Below are positions 54,690-64,000 of a stretch of 64,000 nt of DNA, one piece after another. The position numbers and the translations under genes were made by a program. This DNA comes from Hyposmocoma kahamanoa. Taxonomy: Eukaryota; Arthropoda; Insecta; Lepidoptera; Cosmopterigidae. Location: the NCBI RefSeq assembly GCF_003589595.1, contig NW_020653774.1, positions 747,846-811,845 of the forward strand, given 5' to 3'. Under the pieces are notes generated by a model that was given only the letters and a program-made list of their open reading frames with translations, made no database searches and had not been told where the DNA came from. Each line of letters opens with the position of its first letter. The first letter of the stretch is position 1.

Positions 54690-55135
54690 CACCTACTAGG
54701 AATGGACCTGTCGTCAAATATGAACTTCGGCCGATACATTCAATCCATGGCCAAAAATGCAGTAAGGAAGCTTAGCAACCTTTCCAGGATGAGGCGTTAC
54801 TTTACACCGGGACAGTTGCTTCAGCTGTATCAAAAGCACAAGTCCGATCGTGTATGGAGTACTGCTGCCTCCTTTGGGATGGTTCTGCTACATACGAACT
54901 GGTCACATTGGATTCAATTGACTAACGTGACAAGAGGCTTATAAGGTGACTCGGAATTAGTAGAGGCGTAGCTGCATAGCCTTGAACACCGCCGTAAAGT
55001 TGCCTGCTTATCGGTATTTTACAGGATATATCACAGAGAGTGTGCAATGGAATTACACGATTAATTTCTGCCTTCACTCATCGTCACTTTCCATCAGGTG
55101 AGATGGAGGTCAAATGCGCACTTACATTTGTATAA
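54690..55135 (+). pseudogene. LINE reverse-transcriptase C-terminal fragment in an intron
   Basis: The plus strand encodes HLLGMDLSSNMNFGRYIQSM, AVRKLSNLSRMRRYFTPGQL, and across frame changes LNTAVKLPAYRYFTGY. This is the post-palm region of a Jockey/CR1-like LINE. The fragment ends with CATCAGGTGAGATGG and a short A-rich tail near 55140. It is antisense to the gene whose intron holds it, and is broken. Confidence 0.65.
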
Positions 55136-56019
55136 AAAAAGGTATGTATAGTGTAGTAGTTCAACAACTTAGTCATGATCATGGGACTTGGAAAAAGCAC
55201 TAAATATTTATTTAAAAAAATTTATAGGCGAGTTAGATCGTGGAAAAAATAGTTTTATTTTCAAAATGTTGCAATAACAAATTCCTTAAAATGTCGTCAT
55301 GTCAGAGTACAAAATACTTTAAATACCTGACGGAGAAAAGTCAATTCTCAAATGCTGAGGCCGCATCGGTTCTCCGCATTCGTAATTTCTGTAGCTTGAC
55401 GACGGTCTTTTGTTTTCAATCTCAGAAGGTCTGTTCAAGTCAACTGGAATCTCGTTTGCCAATGATTCGAAATTTGTTGCGTTAGGACAGCCTGTAAAGT
55501 AAGTAAAGATATAGTACTCACCAGGTAGTACAAAAGCTTGTACTTCACGAAGTCTAGCTAGCGTACGGCTGTAACGCTACTACAGTGCTTTGGGAACGTC
55601 ATTCGCAATACACATTCATGTAGATTCAGAGCCGCAGAAGATACAGCGTAGAAATCACACGGCTATAAAATCTTGCCGATTGCTTCAATGAGAGAACCAC
55701 AAAACTCTTCCAAGCTGCACCTTTACAAAAGTGGAAGTGGTTACAATGATAGCCGACAGTCGGTAGGGGGTGAAAGAAGACGAAGAAATACATCTGTAAA
55801 TGAGTAGGAACAAGTCTTCAAAGATGTGAGACGTCGTCAAGCTGCATTGCGTCAGAGTTGCGACAAGCTGCAGCGGCCTAAACAGCTTCTTAGAGGACAA
55901 AGTGACCCAGCTCTGGGAAGTTGTCGAAAGGGATGGTGATAACGATGATTCGATGAACAAATGTTAGACAATCTGTTCTCATATTATTAAAAAGGATGGA
56001 CGTAGATGGTAGAGTGAAA

Positions 56020-56062
56020 TACGTTGATTTAAAGATTAAACTTGTCTCTTTAAATCAACGTA
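56020..56062. repeat. perfect 15-bp inverted repeat, 13-nt loop
   Basis: TACGTTGATTTAAAG at 56020-56034 and its exact complement at 56048-56062. Confidence 0.85.
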
Positions 56063-56569
56063 AGTAAATAATACAATATAAAATAAAATGTAAACTTAAA
56101 TGCTAACCAAGCAATACGCACCACATGTTGCAGTTAGACTATAAATATAGTCTATCCATACTACACTGTATAGTGAAAAGACCTTTGAAACTTGTACTTG
56201 CAGAAAGCAACAATTATGGTTCTACCACCGAGCTATCTGATGCAGCATGAAAATAAAACAATCTTTATTTCCATAAGTAAGGAAATTTCACTTGCAATCT
56301 TCATTATTAATTTAACTTTACTGCTCATTCATAAGGCAGATTCTCCTGAGATGAATTATCAAGAAACTCTAGGGATGCTCTTTGTAAACAAATATTTGTA
56401 CACATTTATCATTTACAACACTTATTTAAAACATTATAGATCGAGACAACCTGCAAGAGCTAAACAGGCCACTACCACGGATTTGTAACATCCAAGTAAG
56501 CTAAAGCCGTATATTAAATAACCTTTAAGTTTTTGTTTTACTATAGTTTTAAACCTTGTTCTGATTTGC

Positions 56570-57398
56570 AGAATTCAAACGCGGTCGTGTGAATCTCAGT
56601 TATGTATTTCGTGATGGTCGCCCGTCCACTGCTGTGAACAACAAAACACATCGATGCTGTGCGCCGTATGATCAAAAAAGACAGGCATGTGACATACCAT
56701 GACATTCGGGCATCTTTGGGCATAGGCATGAGTCAAATACAATCAATACCATACAAACATTTGGGTGTGAAAAAGCTGTGCTCTCGGTGGATCCCACACA
56801 ATTTGACTGAGGCACAAAAAACGAATCGCGTCACTTGGTGCAATGCCATGCTTACCAGATTCAACGAAGGGGCGTCAAATTTGGTGTGGGACATAGTAGC
56901 AGGTGACGAAACACGGATGTATAGTTACGATCGACACGTGGCACTGTTGCTTTGGAGAATCGTTGTGCCGTGAATAGTGATACATGACCGTTGGTACATG
57001 ACCATTTGTTTGCCGGAAGTTATTGACAAACTCCGTAAAAATAATCGTAAATGCCGTATCATCTTCATCATCAGACAGACAAATGAATTTTTGAAGGTGA
57101 AAACGTTGACCTTATGAGCCATCCCGCGTACAGTCCCGACCTGGCACCTTGTGACTTTTATTTACTTTAAAAAATTAAGAACCAGTTACGCGGTCAACGA
57201 TTTTCATCACCTAAAGAAGTTGACGAAGAGCAAGAAAAATATGTTTTAGAGATTGTCACGGAGGAGTGGCATAAATGTTTTCAAAAAGATTCATTCGGAT
57301 TCACAACGGAGAATATTTTGAGAAACAAATTCATTTCTGACCATTTATAGTATTTTTTTCTTATTCATTCCGGAAACTTATAGTGCGCCCCACATAAA
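56570..57398 (+). pseudogene. mariner transposase remnant and right terminus
   Basis: Plus-strand sequence encodes, with frameshifts and stops, FRDGRPSTAVNN, VRRMIKKDRHVTYHDIRASL, HLGVKKLCSRWIPHNLTEAQ, VAGDET (first catalytic Asp), ICLPEV, then QTNEFLK, SPDLAPCDFY (third catalytic Asp; the family is DD34D), and EEWHKCFQKRF. The stretch with the second Asp (HDNA...) is deleted near 57065. The N-terminus is missing before 56570. The right end CCGGAAACTTATAGTGCGCC (57370 onwards) is the likely terminal repeat. It lies in the intron between exons A and B of the minus-strand gene and is inactive. Confidence 0.8.
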
Positions 57399-57469
57399 TG
57401 GCAAATTTTGAACATCATCAACTGGAATCTTATTATAGAAACGTATACATTGCTCGTTAAATGACTTAC

Positions 57470-57595
57470 CAACAGATGCTGTAGTCCGTTCACTGATATT
57501 TTTGTCAGTAGATGGAGAATTGCGTATGGGCACATTCAAATACAGTGTTGACGGCTGTGGAGCTGCTGGCAAGGACTCTTCCAAATCGTACATTG
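57470..57595 (-). CDS. unknown host gene, exon A
   Basis: 126 bp between acceptor CAAACCACTTACAG and donor GTTG/GTAAGT. It enters with two bases to complete a codon, then has 41 codons: MYDLEESLPAAPQPSTLYLN, then NSPSTDKNISERTTASV. It leaves in phase 1, exactly what exon B needs. The Met may be internal, because the exon starts in phase and an upstream exon is expected at higher coordinates. Composition is Ser/Thr/Pro-rich, linker-like. The mariner remnant and LINE fragment lie between this exon and exon B. No domain recognised. Confidence 0.5.
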
Positions 57596-58385
57596 CTGTA
57601 AGTGGTTTGCAATTTGGAAGTAACAAACTAAGACAAGAATGTATATCTTAAACGGAATTAAATATTAAAGAGAAAGTTGTTGATTCGTGGAAAATATCAA
57701 CAAAAGTATGATGATGATCCAAAAATACAAATATTTTGTAAATAATTCGTTTTATACTTTGACGGTTCTTTTGTCAAAGAGAGATTAGAAAAAACTTCCT
57801 TTATTTTTTTTCATCCTCTAAAGAAAAAACACGGAAAATACGAAAAGGACGTGACGTGTTTTTTCCTTTTATAATTTGTTTATATCTTGCCTCTAGGTTT
57901 TTATGTTTGAATCTTTTTTCAAAGCTCGCCTCGATATATTATTATTTCATTTCATACCTAGATTTTCAAGTCCGTAAAAATACAGTTTGTCACGTCATAG
58001 GATTGCCGTACTACACATATAAGTGACATGAATATATCAAACAATAGTAACACTTTAGAGACGCATATCAATCGAAAAAGATCAAAACACCGAACCTATT
58101 GGTTTATGTTTTTCCATCCTTTAAGCACCGACCTGTAGAGGGAGAATTGGGTAGAGGGGCTCTATAAATAATAAAAACCGTAAACGTAAACGAGAAAACA
58201 ATATTGTTTTTTGTCCCTTTCTACGTATACCGTTTTGATTGTATGACTCAACACTCGTTGAGTCCAGCACATCCTTCCGAGTGTTTGATGTGCATCGATT
58301 TTATGTGATTGTGCTTTTAAAAAGTGTTTTACAACGTTACTAACCGTTCCTTTGTAGTAATTGACAATTATTGCAGCTCACAATA

Positions 58386-58456
58386 ATGGCGCATTGTTAT
58401 ATTTTAGGCTGTAAAAGCCGTACGGAACGAAAAATACCCAACATAACCTTTCACAC
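58386..58456 (+). CDS. THAP-like zinc-finger first exon (possible)
   Basis: From ATG: MAHCYILGCKSRTER, then ITFH, followed by a plausible donor AC/GTAATT at 58457. If not spliced, the frame ends at TAA 58458-58460. A Met near the start, C-x4-C, a basic stretch and FH are the opening of THAP domains, which bind DNA with a C2CH zinc site. The second half (Trp, C-x2-H) should be on later exons, and I could not find it. It could be a first exon or a domain scrap. Confidence 0.35.
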
Positions 58457-58756
58457 GTAATTTTTAATTTTTCATAACAATCAATGAATTTTCTTGTATG
58501 AATTACTAGTGAATTACTCTTACAAGCTTGAAATATTACGATTTCAAGTATTTTAGATGATATTTGAAGTGTTTTTCTTGATTGAAAGATTTTTGTTTGC
58601 ATCGTATAAACCTCCTAAAATAAGGAGAATATCTTACTTTTGTCAAATATGTCCATCTCGCTTCTACCAGCAGTGGTTATGATACGCGAGAAAGAGAGAT
58701 CAAATAAATTAGACAGGCTTAAGCTGATTTTAGGGATACCGTGCTTTTGCCACTAT

Positions 58757-59055
58757 ATCATGAACCCATTTATACGTCCCACTGCTGGGCACGGGTCTCC
58801 CCTCAGGCGAGTGCTTAGGCGACAGACCACCACACTGGCCCAATGAGGGTTGGGGACTACACACGTTTTCCGAGGACTTTGAACCTTCTTCAACGTTTCA
58901 TCACGATGTTTTCCTTCACCGAAAAGCTGAGCATGATAAATTTCAAATTAAATTTCGCACAAATTCCGAGAAACTCAGAGGTGCGAGTCTGGATTCGAAC
59001 CCACGACTCTCTGCTTGAGAGGCAGTAGGTCAAACCATTAGGCTACCACGGCTTC
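58757..59055 (-). repeat. tRNA-headed SINE copy (family D, CCACTGCTGGGC type)
   Basis: CGTCCCACTGCTGGGCACGG, GGCCCAATGAGGGTTGGGGA, CACGATGTTTTCCTTCACCG, then the minus-strand tRNA-like head. The complement reads GCCGTGGTAGCCTAATGG, TGCCTCTCAAGCAGAGAG and GTGGGTTCGAATCC. A 3' acceptor-stem match was not checked. It is the best copy in the window. Confidence 0.75.
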
Positions 59056-60733
59056 ATTTTCATTTCAATTTCTTTAACGAGGTAAAATTTTAAAAGTAGA
59101 CAACCCAGAATTTATAGGTACTCTGTTGGTATCCCTTTTCAGTAAGGGTTCAACCATCCTCTTAGGGTTTAACAGCTTGGGACATAGTTTTTTATCCAAT
59201 CTTATTAGATATTGTAATAATGTAATAATGGACTCGTAATGAAGAAGTTTACAGACCTGCAAAAGACGATTAGATCGATTTTTTAAATAATTCCGATAAT
59301 TGTATGTCTCCCATTTGAAGCACAGACATTGCCATGTACAATTATTGTGTTGTCAGTCATTTATATGTTCGAACGATAATTTTGAAGGGTACAAGTGATT
59401 ACTAAATTCTAATTTTTTTTAATGAATTCACTGTAATTTTATATTCAACTATATGTTATGATAGTACTTGAGGCACATGTTTTAGGCCAAGTTTTGAGGA
59501 AGAATAAACTGATTCTTTCATTATTAACTCATAACATATTAGCATATTCAATAAAATTAAAAAAAAATAATGAAACAACATTTTTGTAATGTTGTAGTTA
59601 AAGGAAGGTTAGGAAATAAGAAGCTGTTCAATTGTTTTGCTTGAGTAGAAGCCACCCTCTTTAACTTATTCTTGAAGCTTACCTCTAGTATCATACTATA
59701 CACTGGTGTTCCAATTATAGTTCAGAACCAATGTAAATACTAAAAGAAAGATTAACCGGGTCGGCAATAAATGGAGCATACCCGTGACGTCATGCATGAG
59801 GGTTAAACGCAGAAAAAATGTACCTTTTTAAATTTTTTGCATGTCCCTTTACTTAAAACTTCTTTGTAAAATTTAGTTTTGAAAATACACTAGAAACTTT
59901 TTCTTTTCAGACACGTTAATTCTTTCCACCTTAGACTATGGAAACTAGCTTTCCACCCATGAAATATTTAATTTTTGGGTAAAATTCTTTGTTTTTTTTC
60001 CATTCTCTAAGGTAAAATTATACAATATATTCAGTACTTTCAATGTAAAAAGAAAGAGGTTGAAATACCCTTCATACTTTTTTAAAATGTCTACCGTGAA
60101 TGTTGTATCCATGTTGTATCCATTGCAATTGATAACTTATGTTTATAAGCAATTATACTGCCAAAGTTTGGCTGTGATTATCCTTAAAGATATGTATATA
60201 AAAAACGACTTTCTGAAAGCTGCTTCGATTTATTTTTATAATTTACATGTACATAATATTTTCATTTATTGTCCTAAATAAATCAATTTCGTTAATGAGT
60301 GTTAGTTACAAAGCTTTTAAAAATAATTGCTGCATTTCTGAACGCTATACTATTTTTTTTTAATTGGTAAGACTCTTTGAACCCTGTTTTAATGTTTGTC
60401 GTCAACTGCCACTTTGTTACGGCGAAGAAATAGGACGTTTGAGTTGGGTAAGTATTTTGTATATTTTTTAATCAGGTGATTAACGACTGTTTTATTTAGA
60501 AAGTGGGTTTCTGAATATTAATTTATTATCAAAGACTACTGATACATACATACATTATTCCTAAATTTATTGAGATTTCAATCCAAACATAAATGTTGGG
60601 GTTTTAAAAAAAATTGACGTAAGCAACTGAGAAAATATAAAGTTGCATATACATTAATTATAATGACAAACAAACTGATACATGCATAAAATTAATAAAA
60701 AAAGTATTTATCTAAAACTAGTTTTGTTTACAG

Positions 60734-60897
60734 AAATGGCACCCATGACGAATACAGAAAGGCAAAAAAAAATCATGAACTCTAGAAAAATGATCCCGTT
60801 AAATGTGAAGTTTGAGAAAAAAAAATTACATAGAGTTAAATCAAATGAGAAGAAAATAAAGTATCTAAGCAATACTCAAAAAAGTAAAGTAAATTAA
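60734..60897 (+). CDS. possible exon with a TERQKK motif
   Basis: Follows a good acceptor TTTTGTTTACAG. An ATG at 60736 opens MAPMTNTERQKKIMNSRKM and continues Lys-rich (VKFEKKKLHRVKSNEKK) to a TAA at 60895-60897. Similar TxxERQRxYRExxK segments occur in many uncharacterised insect proteins. Lys codons in an A-rich tract can mimic this, so the call is weak. It may belong to the plus-strand gene at 62026. Confidence 0.3.
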
Positions 60898-62025
60898 GTT
60901 AAGTGGATCTAGTGAAGCAAAAGGAAAAGAAAATCAAGTAAAGGTAAATAAACACGTTACTTAAAGGAAAAACAAATGAAAAAAGTATAAAAATGCAACA
61001 AGACATAAATATGGAGTGTGACAATAAAACAAAAGGAAGAAGAAGCAGTACCGAAAAGAAAAGAAAACAAAGCAAGACCGCAAGTTTAATTTTGAGATTG
61101 TAAGGCGCTAAGAAGGTTTATTTTTAAATATTTTTATTTTGTTGTAGTGTATTTAATGGTCATTTGAAAGTTCATAATTATTCAAGTAAAATTTCCCTCG
61201 CAAGATGTATGTGCACTGTGGTATGTAAATTTTATGTTGATGTAATGAATAATGTGATTTCTGTAGAGCGGAAATTCGTTAAGTTATAAAGAAAAATAAA
61301 TATTTTGGTAAATATGTTATGACATTTTACTTACTCAAATTTAAATACACGAGAAGCCAGATAAAGATATTAGTCTAGTGACTTTGACATGTGTTCGCAA
61401 CTTTATGTATCAGTTGAGTTACATTTTTTCGTTTTGGTTCATTTTCTGCGTTTGACCCATGAATCTCACAACGGACATTATTTACGGACCTCAAATTTGT
61501 ACATACTTTAACTTTTTGATTTGAAAATATTTATTGAGTTTCTTTGATATGTTATCAAAACTATTTTGTCAACGTTCTTTGAAAAAATTATCTTTGTTTA
61601 GAGGAGGAAAAAAAACTCGACAACCTCCTAAGTTGTCGTTTTTTAAATTCTTTCCGTTAAGGAAAAGGCAAAGGTTACTACCTTACATACAGCCATACAA
61701 AGTCTAGGTAATTTTTTCTTTCTCAGTTTTGGTCTATGTAGGCCAAGTCTTTGGAACTTACACGTTTTACTTAAGCACATGAGTTTATAAAAGCTTGGCA
61801 ATGAGTAATGCCAAGGCATGCTAAAGCTAGAAGGATGGAAATAAATAAAGGAAAAAGTTTGTTAAGTGTCGTCTGTCAATATATCTTTATAAAAAAAGTA
61901 TGTTTATACCAGTATTTCTGAGGAGACCATAGATTTAGTATATGGATATATATATCTTATGTATACTAAATTTATGGAGAAGACAGATCAAGAAACTTGA
62001 GTTACTTATTTCGATTGAGCCATAG
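60898..62025. other. AT-rich intergenic or intronic sequence
   Basis: A-rich near 60900-61090. An imperfect 16-bp inverted repeat (15 of 16 pairs, 19-nt loop) is at 61927-61977. No other structure seen. Confidence 0.45.
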
Positions 62026-62391
62026 CATTTAAAAGAAGAAGAAGAGAAGAAGTTAAATTTGAACCTTCCCCGAAACCAACTTCGACTAAAACGAATGGAT
62101 GATTCTAAACAGGCTAACTATAAATTCAAAGGCTTTTCTTCCACGACTGAGAGTATCAAGTCAGAGCATAAGGACGTCGGTGCCAATGAAAATAACAAAA
62201 TAGACAAAGAAGAAACCACATTCAGCATCTTCAATGAGGGAGCATGTGGAGAACCCTGTAGGACACAGCACTTAATCATAGACTTTACTCCAACAGAACA
62301 AGATGAATGTGATGTTCTTTTGAAGAAATGTTGTGATTTCTTTGATTATATTAATAGTCGAAATGAGTTAGTGCAGATGAAGGTTAAACCG
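62026..62391 (+). CDS. unknown host gene paralogue, exon B' (long)
   Basis: An open frame follows AGCCATAG at 62025 and runs to CCG/GTTTGT at 62391. Its last 95 bp (62297-62391, preceded by TTTACTCCAACAG) match minus-strand exon B in length, phase and residues: EQDECDVLLKKCCDFFDYIN, then SRNELVQMKVKP. The upstream 90 codons are in the same frame and look protein-like (GFSSTTESIKSEHKDVG, FSIFNEGACGEPCRTQHL). So either the exon is longer in this copy or the inner acceptor is used. The GTTTGT donor is weak; read-through runs on to a TAA at 62458. Function unknown. Confidence 0.5.
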
Positions 62392-62467
62392 GTTTGTATA
62401 AATAACTTTTTGCGAGTTTTTAAGGCCCTGAAGCAAAACGAGGAGAATTATGAGTTTTAATTATGGT

Positions 62468-62580
62468 ATCACATGACATGGCAGAGCCACTCAGAGCTTT
62501 AAATCGCCAAGATCTAAGAGGTACTGTCACTGACATAAGTTGACAAGTTTATGAGTCTGTAATTTCACCCTTACCCTATG
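62468..62580 (+). repeat. dispersed repeat family A, 5' fragment
   Basis: ATGGCAGAGCCACTCAGAGC, TTTAAATCGCCAAGATCTAAG, GACATAAGTTGACAAGTTTATG and TGTAATTTCACCCTTACCC match family A. Intronic if the gene model holds. Confidence 0.5.
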
Positions 62581-62916
62581 AACTATTTCACAAGATGACT
62601 ATCGCTACTAAAGTTTGAAGCTTTGTTTGTATGTCTGTCCGTAGCGTCCTAACTCCCAACCCAAACGGATGGGCTGACCTCAAAACGATTTTTTATTAGA
62701 AGGGATAGTTTGTAGCTATGTTTGATAAACAGCTGTTCAACTTGAGTTCTTAGGTTTTCGCCATTGTTATACCATAGGAAATGAAACTAGTATATTTGTT
62801 TTTTCAAACAAACCGACGTTTCGGGGCCTTTACTCAAGAGAAAGAGCTCTTATCCCAGTTAGTGTTGAAATCAAATAAAAATGAATATTTATTTCTACGA
62901 TTCTCGTAAAATTTGG

Positions 62917-63045
62917 TATACTATGGAAATCCGATGACATTACAATACAATAACCCTGATCTGATGCTGTAATCAGGGCAGATTATCCAATTCCTCGACT
63001 ACTTACAGTAGGACTATCGTGTTTGGGCTCTTTATATTAGTCTTG
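62917..63045 (+). repeat. dispersed repeat, GGTATACTATGGAAATC family, second copy
   Basis: GGTATACTATGGAAATCCGATGACATTA and GGACTATCGTGTTTGGGCTC recur from 20970-21095. Confidence 0.6.
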
Positions 63046-63495
63046 ACAACTCAGAGATGATCGCTTTATTGACCCTTTGGAGTACACTATTTTGTATCGT
63101 TGATTCTTTAGATTTTAGTGGGGCTATTACGGTATATTTAAATATATTAGACTTGGAAATTGGTCAATATCAATAGGAAATAGTAGCTTTTATAGTAATG
63201 TAAAAATTTAAATGTAAATTTCCGCATAAAATGTCTTGAAAATAGAAAAGACGAGTCAGGAGAATTAGGTTTAGGTTTTTTTATTACATCAATTTGGTCA
63301 AGTCCTTAACAACTGGCTTGAATAATGAGCACTAACCCACCGTCTATCAGTCAGCCGGCCAAGCACGCATCAGGTTGGATTAAAGAAAGCCACGATAAAT
63401 ACTGTTTTTTCATGATATCTTGAAATTTGATTTTGGCAATATTGCCTTATATTGTATGGTATTTACATCTATTTAGTGATCTACATCTTCACCAG

Positions 63496-63634
63496 GATCC
63501 AGCGTTCGAGAATAAAGTAGATTTCAGTGAATCCGAGCTAACTATTTCTTCAGTATCTTCAATAGAGCAGCCTCTTCCAACCCACATTTTGGCCCGTTCA
63601 GCCGTTTCGGTGCTTGAAATGGTCGAGAAAGATG
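63496..63634 (+). CDS. unknown host gene paralogue, exon C'
   Basis: 139 bp between acceptor CATCTTCACCAG and donor GATG/GTAAAG. Phase 0 in, phase 1 out, like minus-strand exon C. It encodes DPAFENKVDFSESELTISSV, then EQPLPTHILARSAVSVLEMV and EKD. It is longer than exon C (97 bp), and residue similarity is weak, so homology rests on order and phase. No domain recognised. Confidence 0.5.
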
Positions 63635-63953
63635 GTAAAGTATTTATTTTATAAGAAGTATAAGGAAGTTGTGTAAAGTTGTAGAAAAAATGTTCTTTTA
63701 TAAAGACTACCTTATATTTGACTTCGCGATCCTAACCAGTATTCTTCATCTTCTTATCGTATCGATGGCATACACAATATGCTTGCCACCATGGTGAAAG
63801 GTACTCGCCGCGTGTTACCCAGCTTGCGCCAGATGTACCATTCCTTGGTACGTCATGCGGGAAGGCTTCTTTCGGGTAGCTCATCTAGTAGTTACAGACT
63901 ATTGTATGAGATCGTGGTTGAGTGATAAATATTGATACCGTTTGATTTTACAG

Positions 63954-64000
63954 ATTTGATCAAGCGTGCTTTCGAGGCCAAAATGCCGCAGTCGAAATGT
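63954..64000 (+). CDS. unknown host gene paralogue, exon D' (runs off the window)
   Basis: Follows acceptor TTGATTTTACAG. Two bases join the last base of exon C' to give Asp, then LIKRAFEAKMPQSKC to the window edge. The phase fits exon C'. LxxxFEA resembles minus-strand exon D. The rest is outside the window. Confidence 0.45.

Noticed and set aside
54549..54944. A 131-codon gene starting at 54549
   Set aside because: The first codon is TTG, and the C-terminal two thirds is LINE polymerase. It is a pseudogene fragment.
1..64000. CRISPR array, bacterial operons or phage genes
   Set aside because: The tandem repeats lack spacer structure, the coding features are eukaryotic transposons and spliced exons, and no compact gene runs exist.

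Overview
The window looks like a 64 kb piece of a eukaryotic nuclear genome, most likely a moth or butterfly (Lepidoptera). The DNA is AT-rich and has few long open frames. It is packed with dispersed elements of the kind familiar from that order: tRNA-headed SINEs (one carrying the CCACTGCTGGGC motif), an ACCGACTTCAAAAAAGGAGG repeat, CR1/Jockey-like LINEs, Tc1/mariner elements, a Ty1/copia relative and short inverted-repeat elements. There are no operons, and most short open frames are chance. Ten Ns at 23039-23048 mark an assembly gap. Family names are by eye; no database search was possible. || 0-11 kb: mostly non-coding, with MITE-like elements (2034-2540, 3130-3566, 6769-7318), several SINE copies and a scrap of LINE reverse transcriptase (9925-10080, minus). 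11.2-14.35 kb: a broken copia-type retrotransposon, plus strand, with gag, protease and integrase still legible and most of reverse transcriptase deleted. 14.4-24.4 kb: repeats, including a GC-rich repeat, a tandem array rich in GGCGGCCAT (about 17.9-18.4 kb), a second copy of the 2.0 kb MITE in opposite orientation, a 10-bp minisatellite at 20.45-20.76 kb and a cluster of minus-strand SINEs. || 24.4-31.55 kb: the best-preserved region. A plus-strand CR1/Jockey-like LINE with a poly(A) tail is split in its reverse transcriptase by a second, minus-strand LINE (26130-29822). The intruder has a 935-codon endonuclease/reverse transcriptase frame and an 8-bp target-site duplication; the host frame is in register across the duplication. 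|| 31.8-51 kb: several copies of an element with long terminal inverted repeats and an internal tRNA-like segment, a deleted LINE (38.0-39.25 kb, minus), a possible terminal exon of a host gene (42902-43029, minus), and a complete Tc1-like transposon (45088-46632) with perfect 30-bp inverted repeats but two of three catalytic residues replaced. || 52-64 kb: the only region with persuasive host-gene structure. Four minus-strand exons (57595 to 52165) and three plus-strand exons (62026 to the window end) appear to be divergently oriented paralogues. One exon is exactly 95 bp in both, with matching splice phases. A THAP-like first exon (58386-58456) and a short exon at 60734-60897 lie between them. 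A mariner remnant and a LINE fragment sit in the introns of the minus-strand gene. I cannot name the gene family.
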